Shown here piece after piece: positions 1 to 6,296 of a stretch of DNA of 8,978 nt. Each line of letters begins with the position of its first letter. Position 1 is the stretch's first letter. Made by a program: the position numbers and the translations under genes. The DNA is from Thiobacillaceae bacterium (GTDB lineage Bacteria > Pseudomonadota > Gammaproteobacteria > Burkholderiales > Thiobacillaceae): NCBI GenBank assembly GCA_012274165.1, contig JAAPAA010000192.1, forward strand, positions 1 to 8,978. Reading direction: 5' to 3'. A model generated the notes under the pieces. The model made no database searches. It had not been told where the DNA came from and saw only the letters and a program-made list of their open reading frames with translations.

Positions 1-514
1 CGTCGCCGTGGATGCGCGCGAGCGGCAGGCGGTCGGCAGCATAAATACCGGGCGCGCGCAAAATGCTGACCTGCGCGCCAAATTTTTCGCCCCAGGCGCG
101 CAGTTGCCGTTCGGCATCGACCCGCCGCACCGCGCGGCCGTTGACCGGCGCCACCGCGCGCGTCTCGGCGACCCAGTCGCCACCGCAGTCGCCATAGACG
201 CCGCTGGTGCTGATGTAGACCAGCGCGCCCGGTATACCGTGGCGCGCCAGTGCGTGCAGCAGATGGCGGGTGCGCGGGTCGGATTGTCCCTCGCTGGGCG
301 GCGGCGCCAGATGCAGCACGCCATCGACGCGCGGCAGCCGGCGCAAGCTGGCGGGAACATCAAGGTCGCCCACATAGGGCGTGACGCCAAGCGCGCGCAG
401 TTCTGCGGCGCGCTCGGGGCGGCGGATCAGGCCGATAAAATGGGCCTGATCCGCATAGCGCTGCACCAGACGCCCGGCAACGTCGCCAAACCCCGCGATC
501 AAAAGTGTTTTCAT
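1..514 (-). CDS. Atypical SDR-family NAD(P)-binding epimerase/reductase-like protein (C-terminus cut by window edge)
   Basis: The minus strand is open from an ATG at 514 to the left edge (171 codons seen; families of this kind run to about 280-300 residues). It starts MKTLLIAGFGDVAG, a Rossmann beta strand followed by a GxGxxAG-type dinucleotide loop at residues 8-14, which supports NAD(P) binding. A second SDR landmark is STSGVYGD at 102-109, matching the catalytic-serine strand of extended SDRs such as sugar-nucleotide epimerases. Where the YxxxK catalytic pair should lie, just before VDAERQ, the sequence reads RAVRR (127-131), so the usual Tyr and Lys are missing. That places it with atypical SDRs (E. 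coli YeeZ is the nearest type I can name from memory). Substrate unknown. The start fits the Rossmann strand, though the upstream Shine-Dalgarno sequence is weak. It diverges from the ferredoxin-reductase gene across 94 bases. Family call is fairly firm; function is open. Confidence 0.85.
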   Translation of the reverse strand, partial: MKTLLIAGFGDVAGRLVQRYADQAHFIGLIRRPERAAELRALGVTPYVGDLDVPASLRRLPRVDGVLHLAPPPSEGQSDPRTRHLLHALARHGIPGALVYISTSGVYGDCGGDWVAETRAVAPVNGRAVRRVDAERQLRAWGEKFGAQVSILRAPGIYAADRLPLARIHGD

Positions 515-545
515 AGTGACCCGTCGTAACCATAATGTTGCAAGG

Positions 546-574
546 GTGAAAACCGCACCCGCCCGGGCGATAAT
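546..574 (+). promoter_or_regulatory. Possible sigma-70 promoter for the 609-1646 gene
   Basis: GATAAT at 569-574 matches the -10 consensus at five of six bases, and GTGAAA at 546-551 matches the -35 at four of six, with a 17-base spacer. This puts a start of transcription near 581, about 28 bases before the ATG at 609. It lies in the divergent gap between the SDR gene and the reductase gene. The call rests on motif match only. Confidence 0.35.
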
Positions 575-608
575 TCACTGCTTTGCCACCGCATTTTAAG
601 CGCACATC

Positions 609-1646
609 ATGCCGCATCAAGTCACCCTCCAGCCCAGCGGGCACCAGTTCACCGTCAACGACGACGAGACCATTCTCGAGGCAGCGCTGCGTGAAGGCTT
701 TGCGCTGCCCTACGGCTGCCGCAACGGCGCGTGCGGCGCATGCAAGGGCAAGGTGTTGTCCGGCGAGCTCGACTACGGCAAGCATTCGCCTAATGCCCTC
801 AAGGACGACGAAAAAGCGCAGGGGCGCGCCCTGTTTTGCCGCGCCAAACCGCTGTCCGACATGACCATCGAGGCCAAGGAAATCGGCGCGGCGAAAGACA
901 TCGTGATCAAGACGCTGCCGTGCCGGGTGGAAAAGCTGGAGCAGCGCGCCGACGACGTGATGGTGGTCAAGATCAAGCTGCCCGCCAACGAGCGCCTGCA
1001 ATACCTGGCCGGGCAATACATCGACTTTCAGCTGAAAGACGGCAAGACGCGCAGCTACTCGCTCGCCAACCCGCCGCACGACGACGCCCTGCTCGAACTG
1101 CACATCCGCCACGTCCCCGGCGGGCTGTTCAGCGACCGGGTGTTTTCCGCCATGAAGGAACGCGACATCCTGCGCCTGAAAGGCCCGCTCGGCAGCTTCT
1201 TCATGCGCGACGATTCCGACAAGCCGATGATCTTCGTCGCCGGCGGCACCGGCTTCGCGCCGGTCAAAGGCATGCTCGAACACGCGTTCGCCGAGCACAC
1301 CGACCGCGAACTGGTGCTCTACTGGGGCGTGCGGTCGCTGAAGGATTTATACATGGCCGAGCTGCCGCAGCAATGGCTGGCCGAGCGCCCCAACTTCAGC
1401 TTCGTCCCGGTGTTGTCCAGCCCGCTGCCGGACGACCAGTGGCAAGGCCGCACCGGCTATGTCCACGACGCCGTGCTGGCCGATTTCGCCGATTTGTCCG
1501 GCTATCAGGTCTACGCCTGCGGCGCGCCGGTGATGGTCGATTCGGCGCGCGCGGCCTTTGTGAATACGCGCGGATTGCCTGAGGATGAGTTTTTCGCGGA
1601 TTCGTTTACGTACGCAGCGGATTCCGAGGCGGTGCCCGCACTATAA
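609..1646 (+). CDS. NAD(P)H-dependent ferredoxin/flavin reductase, [2Fe-2S]-FAD-NAD three-domain type
   Basis: 345 residues with three modules. Residues 1-90 are a plant-type [2Fe-2S] ferredoxin domain with the ligand set C37, C42, C45 and C77 (CRNGACGAC then FC). Residues about 100-200 form a ferredoxin-reductase-type FAD barrel with the flavin-binding RSYS at 148-151. Residues about 205-335 form the NAD(P)-binding domain with GGTGFAP at 212-218 and a YACGAP motif near the C-terminus. Such proteins pass electrons from NAD(P)H through flavin and the iron-sulfur cluster to a partner. Automated annotation often calls this group CDP-6-deoxy-delta-3,4-glucoseen reductase (AscD-like), but nothing nearby concerns dideoxysugars, so the partner here is unknown; a monooxygenase/dioxygenase reductase component or a general flavin reductase is equally possible. 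The ATG at 609 has no clear Shine-Dalgarno sequence but begins the ferredoxin domain correctly. The last 80 bases use visibly more A/T-ending codons than the rest. Confidence 0.92.
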   Translation: MPHQVTLQPSGHQFTVNDDETILEAALREGFALPYGCRNGACGACKGKVLSGELDYGKHSPNALKDDEKAQGRALFCRAKPLSDMTIEAKEIGAAKDIVIKTLPCRVEKLEQRADDVMVVKIKLPANERLQYLAGQYIDFQLKDGKTRSYSLANPPHDDALLELHIRHVPGGLFSDRVFSAMKERDILRLKGPLGSFFMRDDSDKPMIFVAGGTGFAPVKGMLEHAFAEHTDRELVLYWGVRSLKDLYMAELPQQWLAERPNFSFVPVLSSPLPDDQWQGRTGYVHDAVLADFADLSGYQVYACGAPVMVDSARAAFVNTRGLPEDEFFADSFTYAADSEAVPAL

Positions 1647-1675
1647 AAAAGGCCCGCTGGATGCGGGCCTTTTTT
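1645..1675. terminator. Bidirectional rho-independent terminator between convergent genes
   Basis: AAAAAAGGCCCGC (1645-1657) and its exact complement GCGGGCCTTTTTT (1663-1675) form a perfect 13-bp stem around a TGGAT loop. The GC core is GGCCCGC, with six A before it and six T after it, so it looks like an intrinsic terminator from either strand. It begins inside the stop codon of the reductase gene and lies 38 bases beyond the stop of the convergent DUF302 gene, so it can serve both. Confidence 0.93.
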
Positions 1676-1712
1676 CAGACGGACTGCCGGGGCAGTCTTG
1701 AAGGCATACGGC

Positions 1713-2231
1713 TTATAGCTCGCCCTTGGAACCCGCCCGGATGATCTCGTCCAGCCCGTCGCGCACTTTCTGGATGCGCGCCTGCAGTTCGGGCGACAGC
1801 TTGTTGGCCCTGGCAAATTCCTTGACGTTGATGTCGATCATGATCAGCCAGCCCTGGCCTTTGGCGTCTTCAACCAGCGCAATGCGGCACGGCACGTAAA
1901 TCGCAAAGTTCAGGCTCTGGTCGATCAGTTCCTTGGCGGTCACCGCATCGCAAAACTCGAATATGGTGGTGGTGCGCTGCGGCTTGCCGGTGACGGCTTC
2001 CACCTGTTTGGACAGCGGCAGCTCGCCCACCAGTTTGAGGTTCAGCGCATTGGCGCGCAGGCGCATCGATTCTATCGCTTCGGGGATAGTGACACCGGGT
2101 TCAATCGCGACTTTGTACACACCCGCCTGCTGCTGCGCGGTCTTGGCTTTGGGTGCTGCAGCCAGGCTGGCGGGCGCAAACCACACGCAGGCGAGAACCA
2201 GACTGAGGGCGGCAAAAAATGTCGGGCGCAT
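1713..2231 (-). CDS. Exported DUF302-domain protein
   Basis: 172 residues from the ATG at 2231. A longer reading from a TTG at 2246 is possible, but that TTG abuts the Shine-Dalgarno sequence AAAAGGAA, which sits four bases before ATG 2231, so the ATG is the better start. Residues 1-24 form a Sec-type signal peptide (hydrophobic core, then PASLA before AAP), so the mature protein is probably periplasmic. Residues about 37-140 match the DUF302 fold as I recall it, including IFEFCDAVTAKELI (90-103) and YVPCRIALVED (112-122), followed by the strand GWLIMIDIN. Two cysteines remain after processing (C94, C115). The C-terminal 30 residues look helical. No enzymatic role is established for DUF302. 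C15 sits in the signal core (VLAC), a poor lipobox. It converges on the reductase gene and has its own Shine-Dalgarno sequence, 105 bases after hemY, so it may be a separate unit. Confidence 0.85.
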   Translation of the reverse strand: MRPTFFAALSLVLACVWFAPASLAAAPKAKTAQQQAGVYKVAIEPGVTIPEAIESMRLRANALNLKLVGELPLSKQVEAVTGKPQRTTTIFEFCDAVTAKELIDQSLNFAIYVPCRIALVEDAKGQGWLIMIDINVKEFARANKLSPELQARIQKVRDGLDEIIRAGSKGEL

Positions 2232-2235
2232 AAAA

Positions 2236-2243
2236 TTCCTTTT
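2236..2243 (-). promoter_or_regulatory. Ribosome binding site fixing the DUF302 gene start
   Basis: On the minus strand AAAAGGAA is followed by TTTT and then ATG (2231). The spacing suits ATG 2231, while the upstream TTG at 2246 would lie immediately before the site with no Shine-Dalgarno sequence of its own. This decides the start in favour of 2231. Confidence 0.7.
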
Positions 2244-2307
2244 CAATACATGAGCGAGGCCAGATAGTACACGCCCCGCAGTGAGTCATGCCGACACAAA
2301 CGTGCCA

Positions 2308-2329
2308 GCCCAAAACAGGTGTTTCAGGC
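2308..2329 (-). terminator. Weak hairpin after hemY, possible end of the hem operon
   Basis: On the minus strand GCCTGAAAC and GTTTTGGGC can pair over nine positions, two of them G-U, around an ACCT loop, starting eight bases after the hemY stop. No proper U tract follows (next bases TGGCACGTTTG), so it is a poor intrinsic terminator. The same stretch on the plus strand pairs worse because the G-U pairs become A-C mismatches, which points to a leftward transcript. Confidence 0.3.
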
Positions 2330-2336
2330 TAGCAAT

Positions 2337-3509
2337 CTACTCCGCGCGGCACAGCGCCAGCGCTTTCTGATAGTGCTGGCAGGCTTCGCCGGTCTGGCCG
2401 CTTTGGGTGCGCAGCTCGGCCATGCGGAGATGGCCTTCGGTGCTGGGGGCGACCGCAAGGCTGGCTTCCAGATAGCTTTGCGCCTTGCCCCACAATTCCT
2501 GCACGCTGCACAGGTGCGCCAGCGTCAATAACAACTGGGCGTCACGCGGCTGGGCATGGAGCCATTTCTCGGCCTGTTCGATCTGGCGGGTCAGGCTGCT
2601 GCCGCGCACATCGCCGTACAGGCTCACCAGGTCTTCGTGCCAGTCGCGATTGAGCGCGGCTTCGATGACATCGAGCGCGGTGTCGTTGCCACCGCGTTGC
2701 AGGAAGGCGCGGGCAGCCGCGCGGGCAACGAAAGCATCGGTCTTGAAATTGGCGGGAATCTTCTTCCAGTACTCCAGCAGCGCACGATCATCCTCGGCGC
2801 GGCGCTTCAAATTCTCGGCGTAGGTGATGCGGCGCAGCTGGGTGGCCGGGCCGGGCTCCAGTGCATTGCTGCGCGTCAGCGCGTCGAGCAGCTTGTCGAC
2901 CTCGTCCCACTGCCCCATCAGCTGGCGCGCCTTGAGCTCAAGGCGCAGCAAGGCGGTGTGTTGCGGGGCGATGGCCTTGGCCGACTGGATCGCGACCAGC
3001 GCGCCGGCCGCATCCTTCAGGTCGAGCAGGGTTTCCGCTTCGAACAGCTGCGCGGCGAGTTCCGCGCCGTGTTCGGTCGCATCCCGAACGTGGCGCTCGC
3101 GTTGCGCCACAGCGCGCATGTCCTGCGCGGCGCGCGCCGCCAGCACCCGCGCAATCCCGATCCGCAGATCATCGCCCTGCCATTGGCCGAGCGCCTGTTC
3201 GGTATCCTGGTAGCGGTATTCGATATAAGCCTGGAGGCCCCCGACAAAGTTCTCATCGCGCTTTTTGGCCGCATGCTGCTCACGCTGCTCGCGCACGATG
3301 CTTGGCAGATTGAGCGTGAGCAGGGTCAGGCGCAGCAACACCATGCCGCCCACGATCACGCCCACCAGCATCAGCACAAAGCTGATGAAGGAGATTTCCA
3401 TCCGCCACGGCGGATATACCAGCACGACATAGCCGGGGTCGTAGCGCCCGGCCATCGCCAGCGCAACCGCCAGCACCGAAACGATGAGCAGCGAGATCAG
3501 CCAGCGCAT
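2337..3509 (-). CDS. hemY: HemY, membrane-anchored TPR protein of the heme operon
   Basis: 390 residues. The N-terminus has two membrane segments (about 4-20 and 41-60) joined by a short loop containing DPGYVVLVYPPWRMEIS, the hallmark of the HemY N-terminal domain. The rest is alpha-helical with TPR-like repeats, for example LRMAELRTQSGQTGEAC near the end. In beta- and gammaproteobacteria this protein is not the protoporphyrinogen oxidase named HemY in Bacillus: there is no FAD-binding GxGxxG at the N-terminus here. Its precise role in tetrapyrrole synthesis or envelope biology is unsettled. The ATG at 3509 overlaps the hemX stop by one base (TAATG), with a strong Shine-Dalgarno sequence AAGGGGAA six bases upstream inside the end of hemX, so translation is probably coupled. 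It is the last gene of the operon. Length is near the family norm of about 390-420. Confidence 0.95.
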   Translation of the reverse strand: MRWLISLLIVSVLAVALAMAGRYDPGYVVLVYPPWRMEISFISFVLMLVGVIVGGMVLLRLTLLTLNLPSIVREQREQHAAKKRDENFVGGLQAYIEYRYQDTEQALGQWQGDDLRIGIARVLAARAAQDMRAVAQRERHVRDATEHGAELAAQLFEAETLLDLKDAAGALVAIQSAKAIAPQHTALLRLELKARQLMGQWDEVDKLLDALTRSNALEPGPATQLRRITYAENLKRRAEDDRALLEYWKKIPANFKTDAFVARAAARAFLQRGGNDTALDVIEAALNRDWHEDLVSLYGDVRGSSLTRQIEQAEKWLHAQPRDAQLLLTLAHLCSVQELWGKAQSYLEASLAVAPSTEGHLRMAELRTQSGQTGEACQHYQKALALCRAE

Positions 3510-4519
3510 TAATGATTCCCCTTGTAGGCGTCGAGCGCGGCCAGGCTGGCATCGATTCCGGGCAATTTGGTGGCGATCTGCAGGTGGGACAGGCGCGTGA
3601 TTTCCTTCATCGCGGCCGCAACACCATCGTCGCGCGTATTGAAATAGCGCGTCAGCATGTCAGCCGCCGCACGCAGGTCGGTCCCGAACGCTGCCTGATC
3701 CTGCGACAGCAGCGCCAGCCGTGCCGACAACAATCGCAAGCGGAGATTTTCGCGCAGGAAATACGCCTGATCGGGCGGCAGCAGCACCGCTTCGTTCCGG
3801 TCAACGCGGCGTATCTGCACAATGCGGGTCAACTCCGCCCACACTTCCTGACGCAGGCTCACGCCCTGTTTTTGCGCGCGCGGCGCAGGCGCGGCTTCCG
3901 ACGCCTGCGCGCTCGTCAGCGGCCAGTCGGCAATGTGCGCCACCAGCGCTTCGATTCGCGCGCTCGCCCCCACCTCGTCGAGCGAGGGCACGGCACGCAG
4001 CGTCGCCAGATCGGTGGCGATGGCGCGACGCAGCGCGGTGAACTGCGGCCTGTTCAGCCGTTGCAGGCGGGTGTCGGCGCCTTCCAGCGCAATGATCGCG
4101 GCCTTCACATTGCCTGCCAGCTGCAACTGCTGCGCGGCGGTCAACAGCACCTGTTCGATTTCGGCCAGCGCCCACTGGTCGCGTCCCTGTGCCAGATCCT
4201 TGTACAGCGTTTCGAGCGCCTGCTGCTGCTGCTGCGAGGTGACCATCTGGCTTTCGATGCGGGCGACTTTTTCGCTGACCTGCCGCATCGAGTCGTCGGC
4301 ATTGCGCGCCAGCAAGCGGGTTTCGCTGACGTCCTTGCCGGACTCGGCCAGCCGGCGTCCCAACTCGGTTTTCAGATCGCGGATGCGCTCGCGGCTGTCG
4401 GACCACGACCAGCCAGCTGCTGCCAGCGCCAGCGCCGCGATCAGCAGGGCAACCAGGGGAAGCGGCTGGAACCGCATGGGGGCGGGTGCAACAGGGAACG
4501 TTTCGGGCGTGTTATTCAT
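3509..4519 (-). CDS. hemX: HemX, membrane-anchored coiled-coil protein of the heme operon
   Basis: 336 residues. A short cytoplasmic N-terminus rich in Pro/Ala is followed by one membrane helix (about 20-39, ending GWSWSDSRERI). A coiled-coil region (about 43-130) includes five consecutive glutamines at 96-100, and a helical C-terminal domain follows with EIEQVLLTAAQQLQLAGNV and the DQAYFLRENLRLRLLSARLALL-type segment typical of HemX. Databases often label this family as uroporphyrinogen-III C-methyltransferase, but no SAM-binding methyltransferase domain is visible, so that name should not be read as an activity. The proposed role is a membrane-bound helper in tetrapyrrole synthesis; this is not proven. 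The ATG at 4519 overlaps the hemD stop by four bases (ATGA) and has AGGA seven bases upstream. The downstream hemY overlaps by one base. Codon 15 is another ATG, but the overlap and Shine-Dalgarno sequence favour 4519. Confidence 0.93.
   Translation of the reverse strand: MNNTPETFPVAPAPMRFQPLPLVALLIAALALAAAGWSWSDSRERIRDLKTELGRRLAESGKDVSETRLLARNADDSMRQVSEKVARIESQMVTSQQQQQALETLYKDLAQGRDQWALAEIEQVLLTAAQQLQLAGNVKAAIIALEGADTRLQRLNRPQFTALRRAIATDLATLRAVPSLDEVGASARIEALVAHIADWPLTSAQASEAAPAPRAQKQGVSLRQEVWAELTRIVQIRRVDRNEAVLLPPDQAYFLRENLRLRLLSARLALLSQDQAAFGTDLRAAADMLTRYFNTRDDGVAAAMKEITRLSHLQIATKLPGIDASLAALDAYKGNH
4220..4234 (-). repeat. (CAG)5 trinucleotide run encoding QQQQQ in hemX
   Basis: Five tandem CTG units on the plus strand (CAG on the coding strand) give Gln96-100 within the predicted coiled coil of HemX. 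The repeat is in frame, so slippage would change the number of glutamines without breaking the gene. It is short, and may simply be codon preference for CAG. Confidence 0.6.
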
Positions 4520-5286
4520 GGGGCATTCCTGAACCAGTTAATCAAGCCATCGACCAGACCTGCATCGCCGCCAGGCGTGGCGATGGCATGGGCAACACCA
4601 AAGCGGCGCGCCGCCTCGGCGATTTTCTCATGCGGGGCGAAAAGAGGGGTACGCAATAACAGCGGCATGCCGCTATCGCCCAGCAACGCCGCCAGATTGT
4701 GCAGCGTTTCTGCGCTGGTGACCGTGACCGCGTCGATGCCGCCGCCTTGCCAGCACGCCAGCAGCGCGGCGGCATCGGCCTGCGGCTGCACGCGGCGGTA
4801 GCATTCAAGATAGTTCACCTTCGCGCCGCGGGCGCGCAGCGCGTCGGCCAATAGCGGGCGCCCGCCCACCCCGCGCACGATCACCACGCGCTTGCCGGCC
4901 ACCTCGCGCAATTGCGGCAAGGCCAGCAAGGCTTCGCTGTCCTGGCCGTCCGGCGTCACCACGCCGCTGACGCCGTGTCCGGCCAGCGCACGCGCGGTGC
5001 CGGGTCCCACCGCAAAGCACTGCGCCGAAGCGGGTAGCTCGCAGCCCCCTGAATGCAGCGCGGCCATGCCGTACTGCGCCGCGTTGGGGCTGATGAAAAT
5101 GACGCTGTCCGCCCCGGCCAGACGCGCCAGCGGCTCACTTAATGCGATTACCGGAACCGCCTCAATTTCAAGCGCAGGAAAAACGAAGGCCGAGCCGCCT
5201 GCCGCCTGAATGGCCTGCGCCAGCGCGGCGGCCTGTTGCGCGGGCCGCGTCACCAGCACCGTGCGGCGCGACAAACCTGGCGTCAT
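4516..5286 (-). CDS. hemD: Uroporphyrinogen-III synthase
   Basis: 256 residues, the usual size for HemD. It cyclises linear hydroxymethylbilane with inversion of ring D to give uroporphyrinogen III, the branch point to heme, siroheme and cobalamin, in the cytosol. HemD is poorly conserved, but the landmarks are present: VLVTRP at 10-15, the FPALEIE strand near 36-42, IFISPNAAQYGM at 63-74, a central segment AQCFAVGPGTARAL, and the second-half motif VTVTSAETLHNL. The two-lobed alternating architecture fits. The ATG at 5286 overlaps the hemC stop by four bases (ATGA); the frame is open further upstream to 5490, but that stretch lies inside hemC and lacks HemD similarity. The stop overlaps the hemX start by four bases. 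The Shine-Dalgarno sequence at its start is weak, so translation probably depends on coupling to hemC. Confidence 0.95.
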   Translation of the reverse strand: MTPGLSRRTVLVTRPAQQAAALAQAIQAAGGSAFVFPALEIEAVPVIALSEPLARLAGADSVIFISPNAAQYGMAALHSGGCELPASAQCFAVGPGTARALAGHGVSGVVTPDGQDSEALLALPQLREVAGKRVVIVRGVGGRPLLADALRARGAKVNYLECYRRVQPQADAAALLACWQGGGIDAVTVTSAETLHNLAALLGDSGMPLLLRTPLFAPHEKIAEAARRFGVAHAIATPGGDAGLVDGLINWFRNAP

Positions 5287-6206
5287 GCCGTCGGCAAGGC
5301 GTCGAGAATGGCGCGTGCGCCCTGTGCCAGCAACTTGTCGGCCAGTAGCTGGCCGACCGCCTCGGGGTCGCGCATGTCGCCTGCGGCCACGTCGTGGATG
5401 AACTGGCTGCCATCCGGATTCGCCACGAAGCCGGCGAGGTGCAGCATGTCGCCCTGCAAGGTCGCGTGTGCGCCAAGCGGCACCTGGCAACTGCCGCCCA
5501 GCACGCGGCTGACCTGGCGTTCGGCGCGCACGCAGGCGGCGGTTGCGGGATGGTTGAGCGCGACCAGCATCGCGGCTACTTCAGCCTGATCGCTGCGGAT
5601 TTCGATGCCGAGCGCGCCCTGTCCGGCGGCGGGAATACTGTCTTCCACGGAGAGCAGGCTCTTGATGCGCGCGCCGAGGCCGAGCCGCTTCAGCCCGGCG
5701 GCGGCCAGCAGGATCGCGTCGAACTGGCCCTCGTCGAGCTTTTTCAGGCGGGTGCCGACGTTGCCGCGCAGCGGCTTCACCGTCAGGTGCGGATAGCGCG
5801 CGCGCAACTGCGCTTCGCGGCGCAAGCTGGAGGTGCCGACCACGCCGCCGGGCGGCAGGTCGGACAGGCGTTGGTACTGGTTGGAGACAAAGGCATCGCG
5901 CGGGTCTTCGCGCTCGCCGATCACCGCCAGTTCGAAGCCCGGCGGCAGTTCCATCGGCACGTCCTTCATCGAGTGCACCGCCAGATCCGCCTGCCCCGCC
6001 TCCAGCGCGACTTCGAGTTCCTTGACAAAAAGCCCCTTGCCGCCGATTTTAGACAGGGTGACATCGAGGATCTGGTCACCGCGCGTGGTCATGCCCAGAA
6101 TGTTGACCGTGCAGCCGGGGTGCAGCGCACGCAGGCGGTCGCGGATATGCTCAGCCTGCCACATGGCAAGGGCGCTTTCACGGGAGGCAATGGTCAGGGT
6201 ATGCAT
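5283..6206 (-). CDS. hemC: Hydroxymethylbilane synthase (porphobilinogen deaminase)
   Basis: 307 residues, typical length. It condenses four porphobilinogen molecules into hydroxymethylbilane using a covalently bound dipyrromethane cofactor. The key features are all present: the N-terminal IASRESALAMWQ, the substrate and cofactor loop GGKGLFVKELE (55-65), the catalytic Asp82 in HSMKDVP (E. coli Asp84), SSLRREAQLRARYP (126-139), the RGNVGTRL arginines (147-154), and the cofactor-attachment Cys240 in GGSCQVPLGAHA (E. coli Cys242). It is first in the hemC-hemD-hemX-hemY operon. The ATG at 6206 is chosen because it directly precedes the conserved TIASRES segment; no Shine-Dalgarno sequence is visible upstream (CTACCGCC), which is odd for an operon's first gene. 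The promoter must lie in the 90 bases shared with the divergent thioredoxin-like gene, or inside that gene; I see no convincing -10/-35 pair for hemC. Confidence 0.98.
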   Translation of the reverse strand: MHTLTIASRESALAMWQAEHIRDRLRALHPGCTVNILGMTTRGDQILDVTLSKIGGKGLFVKELEVALEAGQADLAVHSMKDVPMELPPGFELAVIGEREDPRDAFVSNQYQRLSDLPPGGVVGTSSLRREAQLRARYPHLTVKPLRGNVGTRLKKLDEGQFDAILLAAAGLKRLGLGARIKSLLSVEDSIPAAGQGALGIEIRSDQAEVAAMLVALNHPATAACVRAERQVSRVLGGSCQVPLGAHATLQGDMLHLAGFVANPDGSQFIHDVAAGDMRDPEAVGQLLADKLLAQGARAILDALPTA

Positions 6207-6282
6207 GGCGGTAGGAATAGACTGTTTGATTTGGCAAATGATGGCGCGACACTCACACTGATGACGACTCCACCATCAAGCA

Positions 6283-6288
6283 AAGGGA
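6283..6288 (+). promoter_or_regulatory. Ribosome binding site fixing the start of the thioredoxin-like gene
   Basis: AAGGGA lies eight bases before ATG 6297. An in-frame ATG at 6261 has no comparable site and would add twelve hydrophilic residues in front of a normal signal peptide. The site therefore favours 6297. Confidence 0.6.
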
Positions 6289-6296
6289 CGACGACT

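Noticed and set aside
360..1298. 312-codon minus-strand frame antisense to the reductase gene
   Set aside because: Overlaps two supported genes (the reductase on the other strand and the start of the SDR gene) and has no family features.
2337..3509. Reading hemY as protoporphyrinogen oxidase
   Set aside because: The protein has two membrane helices and TPR-like repeats and no FAD-binding loop, so it is the proteobacterial HemY, not the Bacillus-type oxidase.
2556..3512. 318-codon plus-strand frame antisense to hemY
   Set aside because: Mirror of hemY with no domain and no plausible Shine-Dalgarno sequence.
3509..4519. Reading hemX as a uroporphyrinogen-III methyltransferase
   Set aside because: No SAM-dependent methyltransferase motifs are present; the label comes from old family naming.
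3512..4801. 429-codon plus-strand frame antisense to hemX and hemD
   Set aside because: Arg/Gln-rich low-complexity translation with no recognisable domain; the opposite strand carries well-supported genes with overlapping start/stop signals.
5287..5490. N-terminal extension of hemD by 68 codons into hemC
   Set aside because: HemD similarity starts at VLVTRP just after ATG 5286; the extension would be out-of-frame hemC sequence and would make the protein far too long.
6216..6240. FNR/ANR-like palindrome in the hemC-thioredoxin gap (TTGAT followed by CAAAT)
   Set aside because: The right half does not match ATCAA; only a short ATTTGGCAAAT symmetry remains, too weak to call a site.
6261..6296. 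Earlier in-frame ATG for the thioredoxin-like gene
   Set aside because: No Shine-Dalgarno sequence, and it would bury a normal signal peptide behind twelve hydrophilic residues; ATG 6297 has AAGGGA at good spacing.
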